64,000 nt of DNA from Owenia fusiformis. Lineage: Eukaryota > Annelida > Polychaeta > Sabellida > Oweniidae. A program made the translations under genes and the position numbers. Below the pieces are notes generated by a model. It was not told the DNA's origin and did not search any database. It worked only from the letters and a program-made list of their open reading frames with translations. Below are positions 45,261-57,000 of this stretch, piece by piece. The DNA lies in assembly GCA_903813345.2 (NCBI GenBank), contig CAIIXF020000004.1, forward strand, positions 25,113,985 to 25,177,984, given 5' to 3'. Within the stretch, counting starts at the first letter, position 1, and the number at the start of each line of letters is the position of its first letter.

Positions 45261-45758
45261 CCCTCCTAACACCGTATAACGCCTTCTCTCTTAATAACCC
45301 CGATACATTTATAAATATCGTTTCACACACCACCCGCCGATCAGCCGACACGAACCACCGACCACGTAGCCATTTAAAACACTCTCCCTTCTTAGCGGAA
45401 CAATTTTTAAAATAAACCCAAGACCCGCCTAGAGTACATCCCCCATCGCGACCACTCAGCCTGAACTACCTCTTAACCCTATCGCCTATCGGGCGACAAG
45501 CTGATTACACACTAGGTCCCCCTACGGGGACCTACTGTGTACTACCCGAGGGCCTACCGTGGACAGGCGTGATAACACAGCAGACCCCCTACGGGGGCCT
45601 ACTGTGTACTACACGGGACCTACTTTAGGCAGTCAGCCTGATCACACGATAAACCTGTTGCCTACGTAGGGGCCACATCCACAAAGTAGGCCCCCTGCGG
45701 GGGCCTACTGTGTGCACTCAGGCGGCACTAAGGCGCCCATACGTGTACCCTGACTACT
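45261..45758 (-). repeat. Polinton right terminal inverted repeat (498 bp)
   Basis: It is the mirror of 20617-21114 with no difference found. Its hairpins lie at 45680-45714, 45575-45607 and 45507-45540. Its inward TATA-like box is at 45308-45314, but only a 12-codon frame follows its first ATG, so it drives no visible gene. Confidence 0.95.
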
Positions 45759-46466
45759 TGAATTGATACAGAAATAAATACATTGTTATATTAAATTCGG
45801 GCTATTTGATGGCCTATTTTCAGATATTTGGCGCTAAAAATGCCAATTATTGCACTCAAATAGTTGGTTAACAATTTTTAGTTGCTCTTATGTCAGTAAA
45901 CTATCATAATATTACTCGTTTAGTTGACAAGAGTATTCCATTTTGAAATAAAAAAATATTTACAATCCCATACTCAAATTTGGAGGGGGGTACCTGGAAT
46001 GTGACATTTCATATTTGTCCACTGCATATATTTTTCTATATTTTTGATATGTTTTTCAACTGGTATCAATATACAATATAAGCCTAATTTAAAAACTGTT
46101 GCAATTTTTGGGATGTTAAACTTCCATTTGCCTAGCCTATTACACGCAAATGATATATCCATTGCATGGAGTAAGTAATTATCTTTGATATAACGAAACA
46201 TATGAGTTAAAAAATAAATCGTGAAGCATTCTTAGTGTTTTTATGAAAAATAGCATGCTCCGTCACAGCGGACAAATCTTTCGATACCAGCCTGTGATGT
46301 TAAATGTGTAAGTCATAATTTTTAATTCAAAACATTTAAAATACAAAATACACAGGATATCATTCAGTAAATACAAAAATTGCCTATTTGTATTTGAAGC
46401 CCTATCAAATTAGAATTTCTCAGGTACTTTTTGTATTTTATATTATATGTATTTTTGTATTTTATA
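45759..46466. other. Right arm of the composite transposon and NAT3 downstream flank
   Basis: 45759-45764 is the Polinton target duplication TGAATT. 45965-46296 is the right inverted arm of the composite transposon. 46297-46466 matches 57790-57960, the flank of the other NAT gene. No gene is seen. Confidence 0.75.
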
Positions 46467-47450
46467 TTATATGTATTTTACTTGAATTGTTATGACCTCT
46501 TTTAGTCTTTCTTTAATTTTCTCCATATTTTCAAATGCCTTCTTTATAACATCTTCTCTACCTTTGAAACCTGGGAAATATCTGATGATATAATCACTCA
46601 GTTCATCTTGGGGTATGTCACTAGCCTCCATGATGTTTTCTTCATTCTGAACCATGAGTTCATGGTTTATTATTGTAATTCTTCTTTCTCCTTCTAACCC
46701 TGTTAAGATTATGGTGTAATGTAAGAGGTCCCCCGAGTCTGCCTCCAGGGTGGTACGAACACCAAGGTAAACTCTCATTGCTGAATGTTCGTAAAAATCT
46801 GCAAAATTATTCGGCTGGATGTTAAACCAATAAGACATTTGCCAATCATTGATTGTTTCCCTTCGTTCCTTTTTGTTATTGATAGACATATCATATCGCA
46901 CGTATGTGTTTGAACCTCTTTTGACATATTTGAAAATTTTACCGCCATTGTGATACATCATTTCATTAAGACTGTCTTGGTCTTGGGCAGGGTCTTCAAT
47001 TATGATAGCATTTAATATTGGCGTCACAAAACCACAGTCAATAACATGCAGGCTTCCTTTGACTGTAAGATCTCGCACTATCACCAATGTATGGTTGAAT
47101 GTTTCTTTAAAGCACTGTTCATTTATGACAACATTCGACATAACCAGATACACATCATACCCTAGTGCCTTAAGCAACATCGAAATAAATGTATTCAACG
47201 TGTGGCACAGACCTCCTTCCTTTGTAAAAATTGCAGTTTTAATTTCTTCCCAGGTTGGTATTTTCCGAGCGTTTAGATCTTCACTTAATAATGATAGTGT
47301 CTGAAATGGTTGTTTCTGCTGGTATTTGATTATTAAATGATTGACAAACTCAACCTTATCATTCTGTAGCTCTTCATTCCAGTTTTCAAACTGTAGAACG
47401 TCTGAGAGAAAGGTTACCGCTTCTTCTTTAGTGAGTGATGGAGTTTCCAT
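46467..47450 (-). CDS. NAT: Arylamine N-acetyltransferase-like enzyme, copy 3
   Basis: The 327-residue frame from the ATG at 47450 is nearly identical to copy 1, with the C82, H120, D138 triad intact. Near the end a short deletion removes the usual SIKI tail and stop, so translation runs into the 3' flank and adds a different tail (KEVITIQVKYI). The NAT C-terminus lies near the acetyl-CoA and substrate pocket in many family members, so activity could be altered. Upstream flank 47451-48045 matches copy 2. Confidence 0.85.
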   Translation of the reverse strand: METPSLTKEEAVTFLSDVLQFENWNEELQNDKVEFVNHLIIKYQQKQPFQTLSLLSEDLNARKIPTWEEIKTAIFTKEGGLCHTLNTFISMLLKALGYDVYLVMSNVVINEQCFKETFNHTLVIVRDLTVKGSLHVIDCGFVTPILNAIIIEDPAQDQDSLNEMMYHNGGKIFKYVKRGSNTYVRYDMSINNKKERRETINDWQMSYWFNIQPNNFADFYEHSAMRVYLGVRTTLEADSGDLLHYTIILTGLEGERRITIINHELMVQNEENIMEASDIPQDELSDYIIRYFPGFKGREDVIKKAFENMEKIKERLKEVITIQVKYI

Positions 47451-47675
47451 TTTGTTTGAGGTGGTTTTAACTTAATTTAAAGTCAGATATTATTATGTAT
47501 TTTGAAAGAAGTGTTGTCATAACTTTTAATGATACATCGTTATAGGCTAACAACTCTGATGAACAGATTCACCTTATTTTTTTTATTTTATTTTTTTAAA
47601 AGAACAGATTCACCTCATAATTAATGTTTAGTTTTCAGTTCCTCTTTCATTCGTGATCATGCCACGTCTAGTTGT
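47451..47675. other. NAT3 upstream flank
   Basis: It matches 14695-14925 upstream of copy 2 and probably holds the NAT promoter. No separate gene is seen. Confidence 0.6.
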
Positions 47676-48045
47676 TAGTGAGGTAGCACCGAAAAATGTA
47701 CCCGCTTCTGAACAAATTGAAATTACTTGTTTCTTATGTATTTTTATGTGATACTTCAGAAATTTTTTGTCTGATGCGCGTATCCGGGGCGAAAGTTGTC
47801 AAAATTTGGTTTTTGACCCTAAAAAGGAAAATTACAGGGGTTACATTATCATCATTGAATAATTCATTCAGTTGGTGTTCAATCATCATAATAATTTTAT
47901 CGAGAGTTGATGAGATCATTTTAAGGTAGTATGCAAACTTTCAATGGTCTGTCACTCATGTTTGCCATGGAAACCACAATTTTTGCTGAGAAAATCCTTA
48001 ATTTTGGTAAAACCTGTACCTGTACATAATATAGAATGTGGATTA

Positions 48046-48981
48046 ATCATATTTTCCTTTTGTCTTAACCATACCTTGTTTTTTAATTTGTGACGTTTCG
48101 TCCAGCATGGTCGCTTGACTTTTTCGAACTGCTTGAAGTTGATACTTGATCTTGAGAGTTAATTAGCACTTTATTCCACAAACTTGATAATTCATGATTG
48201 CCTGAGTCTCTATTCATACACTGTTTTTCTTTCTTTATGTAAATTGCCTCTTTTATCCACCGTTTATTTCTCTGACCTTCATTGTCTATAACCTTGACGT
48301 TATCCCAATCAACTACATGGTTCATCTGACGCACATGATCAGTGACTGCTGATTTCCCATATGATGACTGGGCTTCTTTCCTAACACTTCTTGTATACCT
48401 AGTCAGTCCACAATCAGAGACATCTTTCTTATGTTCTGATAGTAGTAAGTGAGGTAGATAAGTCAAATGTAGTTTATGAAATACCATGTAGCTCGTGTAA
48501 AGAAGTATATATTGGAGAGACAGGCAGGAAATTAGATATAAGACTATCAGAACATAAGAAAGATGTCTCTGATTGTGGACTGACTAGGTATACAAGAAGT
48601 GTTAGGAAAGAAGCCCAGTCATCATATGGGAAATCAGCAGTCACTGATCATGTGCGTCAGATGAACCATGTAGTTGATTGGGATAACGTCAAGGTTATAG
48701 ACAATGAAGGTCAGAGAAATAAACGGTGGATAAAAGAGGCAATTTACATAAAGAAAGAAAAACAGTGTATGAATAGAGACTCAGGCAATCACGAATTATC
48801 AAGTTTGTGGAATAAAGTGCTAATTAACTCTCAAGATCAAGTATCAACTTCAAGCAGTTCGAAAAAGTCAAGCGACCATGCTGGACGAAACGTCACAAAT
48901 TAAAAAACAAGGTATGGTTAAGACAAAAGGAAAATATGATTAATTTAGAAAGACTAACCAGATGAATTTATTTAGAACTAT
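48046..48981. mobile_element. Penelope-like element fragment, head-to-head inverted
   Basis: It is flanked by 14-bp duplications tagaatgtggatta (48032-48045 and 48982-48995), a single copy of which sits in the paralogous arm near 15285. Inside, 48046-48443 and 48541-48945 are near-perfect inverted copies around a spacer of about 97 bp. The + copy encodes a GIY-YIG nuclease end: YEIPCSSCKEVYIGETGR, then RLSEHK and further conserved residues (48385-48903). The reverse transcriptase is absent. 5' truncation with an inverted partner is typical of Penelope-like insertions. Confidence 0.8.
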
Positions 48982-50289
48982 TAGAATGTGGATTATTTTT
49001 CAAATCAACAGATATCAGAACATTTTAGCATTTTCAAAATTACCAGGGCAGTTCAAACATTTATTTAAATATAAAGGATATTGCAATTAACATAACTGGG
49101 GAGTGTCAAAGACCATACAATTACATAAGTGATCAAAAGTGGGCGTCGCCCTTATCATACTAGATGATTGCCATTCTCTAAAAATACAGAGTTTTACTTG
49201 ACTTTTGAGATACATTTATAATGATGTTCTTTGGTTATACTAAATATGAAGCATTTTTGGTAAATAATGTACATGTAAGTGTTATACTTATTGCATTGGG
49301 GAGGGGGTAGATGGGGGGGGGGGTAACAGAATTGGAAGAGGGCAAAGCTAATCACCCTTAAGTATAAATCTCATCTACATAGTTCTGGATTTCATGGGGT
49401 ACATCTTCTGGGTCTTCTTCACATTCATATAGGATATTATAATTCTGCATGATTGGTAAGTATAAAGACTATAGAATTACTCAAGTGATCAAAAGTGGGC
49501 GTCGCCCTTATCATAGATTAATTCTCTATAAATACAGAGTCTAAGTTGACTTTTGAGATACATTTACATTACAACTTCTTTGATTATACTTAATTTCAAG
49601 CATTTCTGGTTAGTAATGCACATCTAATTGTAATAGTTCTTGCCTGGGGGAGGATGGGGGAGAGTAGTAACAGAATAGGGAGGAGGCAGAGGTAATCAGC
49701 CTTAAGTATAAATCTCATCTGCATAGTTCTGGATTTCATGGGGCACATCGTCTGGGTCTTCTTCATATTCATCTCAATATATGGGATATTACAATTTACA
49801 GGATTTGTCAAACACCATACAATTACATATTTATAAATGATCAAAAGGAGTGTCACCCTAACAATAGTAGATGATTGGTTCTTTGTATAAATACAAAATT
49901 GAACTTGACTTTTGAGATACATTCATAGTTATACTGAACTGCTGTTATTATAATTTATGTCAAGCATTTCTGGTAAATACATCTGTGTAAGTATTATAGT
50001 TTTTACATTTAGGCAGGGGTGAGTAGTAACAGAATTAGAATGTGTAGATCTAATCTGCCTTAAGTATAAATCTCATCTTTTTGATTCTGGATTTCATAGG
50101 GTACATCTTCTGGAGTTTTCTGATTCATCTCCTGGTGTTGCTATATCACCAATCTCTTGTATGAGAATATCAGTCAATACCCACTGGTAAGATATGGAGT
50201 CATTTAGTTTCCATTCAGGTCCATCTGGTGGTTCACTACGAGGATTTGCAATATGGGCCATACAGACAAAAAGTAATTTATATGGATGA

Positions 50290-51430
50290 GATGGTTACAA
50301 CAATCTATTATCTAGAGATGAGATGAGCGTGACACCCATAATGACCTTGGAAAGGCACAAATAGCAAGTATAGAAAAAGACATAAAGATGACAAAAACCG
50401 CAATCAAAGACTTCCTTGATCCATTTACCATTGAGGATGAAGGTCATCTCTACGGTGTATCATAAGGAAAATCTGTGCCAAATGATGTCGCTGCAGATCT
50501 CATCTAATTTTAGTCAAAAGGGGAAATTGCATGAAGAGATACCATCTGCGATTAGTTGAAAAAAAGATTTCATGATCTAATAAAACATATGAAATTGAAA
50601 ACTATAGCAGCAAACTACAGCAGCAACAGTGACAGTGACAGTAAAAAAGTACTCAGAACAAGCTTATACAAATACATTCTGAATGAAACATCTTTGAACA
50701 GCTTTGATCTTGCTTAAGAACATAAAATTAGCCTAGAATGTCTCCTGCAGTTCCTATTGAGCCCTGTGCCTTGGGCTCTCTAGGAACACTGACTGGACTT
50801 CTTGCAAGAACAGAGAAACGCATTCCTATGCATGAACATGTACCCACAAGTGCCAAAGGGAAAGGACCAAAATTTGTAATAGAACCCAGCAAGAAAAAGG
50901 AAACCTCTTAATGTATACAAGTCATAAGGAAAACAAACCCCAACTATCCCAAACCATAATTCAACTTGAAAGGTAGTTTTGTTTCTGGATGTGGCGGAGA
51001 CTGTTTCAAGATTCTACAATTGCAGATTGATTAGTTTTTGTATGTGATAATTACATCAAAAATTCTATAAAGGAACCTGAAAGAGGGGAGGGACACCTTG
51101 CCCTATCTTAGGTAGAAAAACACGAGTCCCTAAAGATTGGAATTAGTTCTTGTATGATGATGAAAACAAAAAGCAAATACAGCAAAGCGTGCTGCTGGAT
51201 ACTTGAGTTGGAAACAAATGAAGACTGATGTCAGTGGTATTTCCTCCAATATAGACCCTGACATATATGCAGCCTTCCTAGCACTTCACACATTCACAGA
51301 TGAAGTGCCATGCAGAAGGGGCAATAGCAATAGCACCTTTTTAAAAGGCAAAGGTGGAGCGCCATAAAGATACACTCAACTGAATGACTCTCAAATCTGC
51401 AAGTGTAGTGGTATATTCTCCCACATGATA
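50290..51430 (+). pseudogene. Decayed coding remnant in the 47676-52926 transposon
   Basis: Translation shows protein-like blocks interrupted by stops and frame changes, for example DPFTIEDEGHLYGV (near 50420) and PVPWALGSLGTLTGLL (near 50755-50800). They recall a protein seen in repetitive invertebrate genes, but I cannot name the family. It is not functional as it stands. Confidence 0.35.
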
Positions 51431-52951
51431 TTGTTAATATATTAACATCGGGAGGTGAATGAAAATGATCAGACTGTGATATTAATACTTAAGACTGACT
51501 GGCCATTGGCTCTGCCCCCTCCCATTTCTGCTACTACCCCCTTGCCCCCCCCCCTACAGTGAATAACTATTACAATACTAAATGTAATGAAAGAGGTTTT
51601 AATTTAAAAAATAAATCTTAAAGTCAAGTTAAACTCCATATTCATAGAGAATGAATTATCTACTATTGTTAGAGCAACACCCACTTTTGATCACTTATGT
51701 AATTGTATGGTCTTTGACACTTACCAATCATGTAAATTGGAATATCCCATATATTGAGATGAATGTGAAGAAGACCCAGAAGATGCACCCCTTGAAATCC
51801 AGAACTAAATAAATGAGATTTACATTTAAGGCTTATTAGCTCTGCCCATTTCCAATTCTGTTACTCTCCCCCCCCCCTCCTCCACCCCCAGACAATAACT
51901 ATTACAATTAGATGTACATATATAACTTACCAGAAATGCTTGACATTAAGTATAAATCAAAGATGTTTTTAAGTAAATGTACTTCAAAAGTCAAGTTAAA
52001 CTCTGTATTTATAGAGAATGAACCATATACTATGATTAGGGCGACGCCCACTTTTGATCACATGTGTAATTCTATGGTCTTTGACACTTACCAACCATGT
52101 AAATTCTTATATCTTATATATTGAAATGAATATAATAAGACCCAGAAGCTGTACCCTATGAAATCTAGAACCATGTAGATGAAATTTACACTTAAGGCTG
52201 ATAAGCTCTGCCCCCTCCAAATTCTGTTACTACCCCCCCCCCCCTCCCCCCTCCCCCTGTATCCCCATGCAATAACTATAACACTTAGATGTAAAAATGC
52301 TTGATATTTAGTATAACCAAAGAAATTCAATATAAATGTGTCTCAAAAGTCAAGTAAAACTCTGTATTTATAGAGAATGGCAATCAACTACTATTATGAG
52401 GGCGACGCCCACTTTTGACCACTTATGTAATTTTATGGTCTTTGACACTTACCAGTCATATAAATTGCAATATTCTTTCTCTTTAAACAAATGTTTGGAC
52501 AGCCCTGGTGATTCTTAGAGTGCTAAAATGTTCTGATATCTGTTGATTTGAAAAATAATCCACATTCTATATTATGTACAGGTACAGGTTTTACCAAAAT
52601 TAAGGATTTTCTCAGCAAAAATTGTGGTTTCCATGGCAAACATGAGTAACAGACCATTGAAAGTTTGCATACTACCTTAAAATGATCTCATCAACTCTCA
52701 ATAAAATCATTATGATGATTGAAGACTAACTGAATGAATTATTCAATGATGTTAATGTACCCCCTGTAATTTTCCTTTTTAGGGTCAAAAACCCAATTTT
52801 GACAACTTTCGCCCCGGATATGGCGCATCAGACAAAAAATTTCTGAAGTATCACATAAAAATACATAAGAAACAAGTAATTTAAATTTGTTCAGAAGCGG
52901 GTACATTTTTCGGTGCTACCTCACTACCTATAGAGGATAAGCCTCGGTTTA

Positions 52952-53687
52952 TTCCCATTTCGCCCCTTTCCATTTCGCCCCTTCCCATTTTGCCCCTCAT
53001 TTATTCCCATTTCGCCCCTTCCCAATTGGCCCTTTTCCCATTTCGCCCCTTTCCCATTTTGCCCCTTTGCCATTTCACCCCTTCCCCGTGTTGCCCCCTC
53101 CTCATATCGCCCCTTTCCCTTATCGCCCCTTCCTATTTCGCCCCTTCCCATGTCGCCCCTTCTCCATTCCGCCCCTTCCCATTTTACCCCTTTCCCATTT
53201 CGCCCCTTCCCATTTTGCCCCTCATTCAGTCCCATTTTGCCCCTTTCCCATTTTGCCCCTTCCCATTTCGCCCCTCATTTATTCCCATTTCGCCCCTTCC
53301 CAATTGGCCCCTTCTCATTTCCCAAATGGGAATAAATGAGGGGCGAAATGGGAAGGGGCGAAATGGGAATGAACGAGGGGCGAAATGGGAAAGGGGCCAA
53401 TTTGGAAGGGGCGAAATGGGAATAAATGAGGGGCAAAATGGGAAGGGGCCAATTGGGAAGGGGCGAGATGGGAAGGGGCGAAGGGGAAATGAGGGGCGAA
53501 ATGGGAAGGGGGGATAATGGGACGGGGGCGAAATTGAAGAGGGGCGAAATGGGAAAGGGGCAATTTGGGAAAGGGGCAAAATGGGAAGGGGTGAAATGGG
53601 TAGGGGCGAAATGGGAAGGGGCCAAATGGGAATAAATGAGGGGCGAAATGGGAAGGGGCAAAGTGGGAAGGGGCGAAATGGGAAGAC
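52952..53687. repeat. Inverted minisatellite
   Basis: The left half (52952-53318) repeats a 14-16 bp pyrimidine-rich unit TTCCCATTTCGCCCC. The right half (53325-53687) repeats the inverse. The block is flanked by direct copies of ataagcctcggtt (52937 and 53691). The long frames across it only translate the repeat. Confidence 0.85.
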
Positions 53688-54047
53688 ACCATAAGCCTCG
53701 GTTATTAAAATTAATATTCACCAAAATAAGTAAGCACTCAAATAATCTGTAATTAATGTTTTATCATTTGATCAAGTTAATCATTTTTTATGTCAACACC
53801 AGAAGTGGTTGTCATTCAGCATTTGGCATCTGTAAAAAATGGCAGGTGGTGACATTTTGCATGATTATGCCTTGTTTAAGGGAATTGTATTCCACCAAAT
53901 TTAATTTTAGGTAACTGTGAATTTATCTCTTTATTTAACTGTGATGATGCAAGATGAATACTAATAAAAAATGAACTATTAAAAGATTATGCACTAATTG
54001 CATATATAGGATTAAGGAGAAAATCCTCCAAGAAATGTGTTTAAATT
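53688..54047. repeat. Inter-NAT spacer (copy B)
   Basis: 53776-54042 matches 15509-15788. No gene is seen. Confidence 0.75.
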
Positions 54048-57000
54048 CACTGGCATGTAGCGGCCCTGATATCGATAAATTCTACACGCAATATAACCCG
54101 AGACTACATGCTTGGTTAAAACTTTACACGAAAAAGCTTCGATATCCGGGCATTTACTCTTACACTGAACTGAAAATAGCATCGTCTAAACGTGTATGTG
54201 TTGGCTTCCGGGTAAGTTTATCAACATTTATACTCAATTGAAAGAGCAGTCGTGCTTATATCGTGTACCAGTTTGATTTATTTATAATGTGTGTGTATTT
54301 ATAACATGATAGCCTAGTAATACCGTGTCGTTAGAACAACTGCTAGATATCGAACTGATGACCTGAAATTACATTATTCGACTGATCGCGCATCTGATAT
54401 TAAATGATTAATTTGCATTGAATCTGATATTAACTTGCAACCCAATACCATGACTTTACATTTGAATGATAACACGGCCTCATATTCTAATCCATTATAC
54501 GTCCATTGCAGGCCAAAAATGTTTCAATGTGGATATTGTAATGCACACGAGAATAAATTCGATTTCCTGTACACTTTCCCAAACCTGTGGAATAGACAAG
54601 ATGCGAGTAGAAATTATCTTGATTTACGTCACCAAATATTCAAAATTCATTTTTTGAAAAAATTCGAAACCATTGAATATCACTTTTTAAGACGTAATAT
54701 TCGATAGTTTAAAAGTGATATTCGATGGTTTGTAAATCGTTTGCTGAAATATGATATCTTGGTCCACATATCAAATATATCATCATGTGATATTCGATCT
54801 ATATCATTGCAACCATGGGATATAGAGGATATCCTATGATTTATGAGAGATATGATTTTTATCCATGAATGCATATGATATCTGCACGAGCGAGCGTAGC
54901 GAGAGAGTGCAGATATCAATATCCATGAGTGGATTAAAATCATATCACGAGTAAATCATGGGATGTTCTTTTTATTCCATAGTTAAAGTCATCGTCAGAA
55001 TCGTCGGAAATTAAGTGATTTAAATCGAATTTTCCAAACGATCCGGCGATGTTGACACTTGGCCTCGTTTTGAGTCTGAAGTAGAAAAAATCCATAAACC
55101 ATCGCATACGACGCCGAATGTCATGACTAAAAAACCGTATGCTATGGTTAAGTGAAAATATGTCAAAAATATCATATTTTACCACTGATTACAAAAATAC
55201 CGTTTTTATTTTCACATGTTATCCTATGAATATTATGCTAACTATGGAATAAATAAGGGTTATGTACTAGGAGGTTTTGGATACAGGGTTTATCCCAAGG
55301 GAAATATGTGTATCTCATGAGGGACCGCAGGGACCGAGGGAGATACACATATTTCCCGCGGGATAAACACTGTATCCAAAATCGACCGTACATAACTGGT
55401 GTATCTCATACTTGAGTGGGCTTGGGGTAGATATAACCTTTACCACCTTTTTCAAATGACAAGATAGGCCTATACTGTAAAAGCACAATTCATATTTAAC
55501 ATTTTCATAATATTCCTTCAGTTCAATAAAATAGAATTGTAACATTTAAACTTTTTGAAAATTTTTAAACTTCTGAAATTTAAATTTTTCAAGTTTTTAA
55601 ACTTTTGAAAAAATTCCCGGGAGTGGGATGGATATATTATATCTGCCCGCATTTGGCCTAGAGCGGGACATATACAATATATCCTGCCCGCTCCTCAGAT
55701 ATAATATATATCCCCGGGTGATATCTACCCCAAACCCACTAAAGTATGAAATACATAAGGGTTATGCACTGGGATGTTTTGAATACAGGGAATATCCGAG
55801 GGATATACAATACATTTTCCCGAGGGACCGAATGGACCAAGGGAAGATGTATTGTAAATCCTAAAAAAAATCCAAATTTTTTTTTCAAATTTTTTTCCCA
55901 CATTTTTTTCAAATTTTTTCACCTTTTTTTGGCATAATTTTTTTTTCAGAATATTTTTAAAACTTTTTTTTCAAATTTTTTTTCAAATTTTTTTCCCGAA
56001 TTTATTTTTAACATTTTTTTGAGCGGGACATACGATTTATATGTCGCGGAGCTCCGTCGGAGCGGGACATACGAAAAATATTTGCCGGATATGGAATATA
56101 TTCCCGGTTGATATGCCCCTGAAACCTCATCAGGTATGGAATACATATAGGTTATTTACTGGGAGGGATTGAATATGGGTTTTATTCCGAGGGACAATAT
56201 GATATTGACTGAAGGGTAATATAATATTGACCGAGAGCGCAGCGACCGAGTGTCAATATCATATTGCCCAAGGTCAATATCATACTTTCCGAGGAATAAA
56301 ACCCATATTGAATCCTGACCAGAAATAACCTATTTATTCCATAATACATCCCTCTAGAATGTTACATTTGGATAATGCAAACGTTATATTAATAAATGCA
56401 CATTGTTTGAAAAATAAAATAAATAAATGAAATAAACCGGGAAACTAAAAAATAGGTCAATACGCTCCAATACGATTTTTCACGGGGACAATGCGATTTT
56501 TTCATGTAATACGCTCCAATACGATTTTTTCCCGGGGACAATACGATTTTTTCATGTAATACGATTCAATACGATTTTAATTCCTTCATATTTCCCTGGA
56601 AAAACAGTAGTATTATGGAATAAAATATATTTTCCCTCGGGACCTGCGGCCCTCGGACAGATATATTATATTTGCCTCGGGGTAATCCCAATATCCTGAA
56701 CCTCATATAGGATAATCTCTATATCTACCTGATGGACCATAGGGACCGAAGGTAGACGTGCATATCTCACGAGGGATAAACCCCATATCCAAACCGACCG
56801 CGCATATCTGCTTTATCATATACCAAGTAGTTTTCTAAAAAATAAATCTTATTTCCTTTTTTAAATTTTTAAAATTTTTCATTTTTATTCTCCACTCTAC
56901 TTGTCAAAGAATAATAGACGATAAATATATGTATATAGTTTAGCATGATATGTACTTCTTTCTGTAACTGGAATACGATTCTAATATAAAGCAACACAGC

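Larger units (their letters stand above)
20617..45758. mobile_element. Complete Maverick/Polinton (polintovirus-like) element
   Basis: This 25,142-bp element is flanked by perfect 6-bp duplications TGAATT (20611-20616 and 45759-45764), the size made by Polinton integrase, and starts AGTAGTCAGGG. The TIRs are 498 bp. It encodes PolB, chromodomain integrase, FtsK/HerA-type ATPase, adenain-like protease, major capsid and penton proteins, the defining Polinton set, plus six less known genes. Every core gene is open across its inferred introns. Base composition is visibly less AT-rich than the flanks. Identical TIRs and an intact gene set imply a recent insertion or ongoing TIR homogenisation. Confidence 0.95.
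15953..46296. mobile_element. Composite DNA transposon hosting the Polinton
   Basis: The ends are CACAGGCTGGTATCG and its inverse, continuing as inverted repeats of about 330 bp (right arm 45965-46296; left arm split by a MITE). The element is flanked by ATGTT at 15948-15952 and 46297-46301. The paralogous locus reads straight through with a single ATGTT at 57790-57794, a clean empty site. After subtracting the Polinton, about 5.2 kb remain with no visible transposase. CAC ends with a 5-bp duplication are shared with Transib/RAG-like elements, but assignment needs a transposase. A related element lies at 54048-57636. Confidence 0.75.
47676..52926. mobile_element. Inverted-repeat transposon with tandem subrepeats
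   Basis: The ends are TAGTGAGGTAGCACCG (47676) and its inverse (52911-52926). The arms contain inverted tandem subrepeats of about 345-368 bp, with the landmark gtcaaagaccatacaatta near 49108, 49462 and 49808 and inverted near 51684, 52052 and 52413. A single arm of the same family lies at 14925-15508. No intact transposase is seen. No clear target duplication was found. Confidence 0.6.

Noticed and set aside
45130-45351. Minus-strand 73-codon frame at the right TIR
   Set aside because: It is the TIR copy of the same non-ATG extension and stops soon after the TIR edge.
48083-48487. Minus-strand 134-codon frame
   Set aside because: It is the inverted partner of the Penelope-like fragment; the complete nuclease end is on the + strand.
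52924-53724. Several overlapping frames of 60-175 codons on both strands
   Set aside because: They only translate the 14-16 bp minisatellite (repeats like NGKGRNGKG) and have no independent coding signal.
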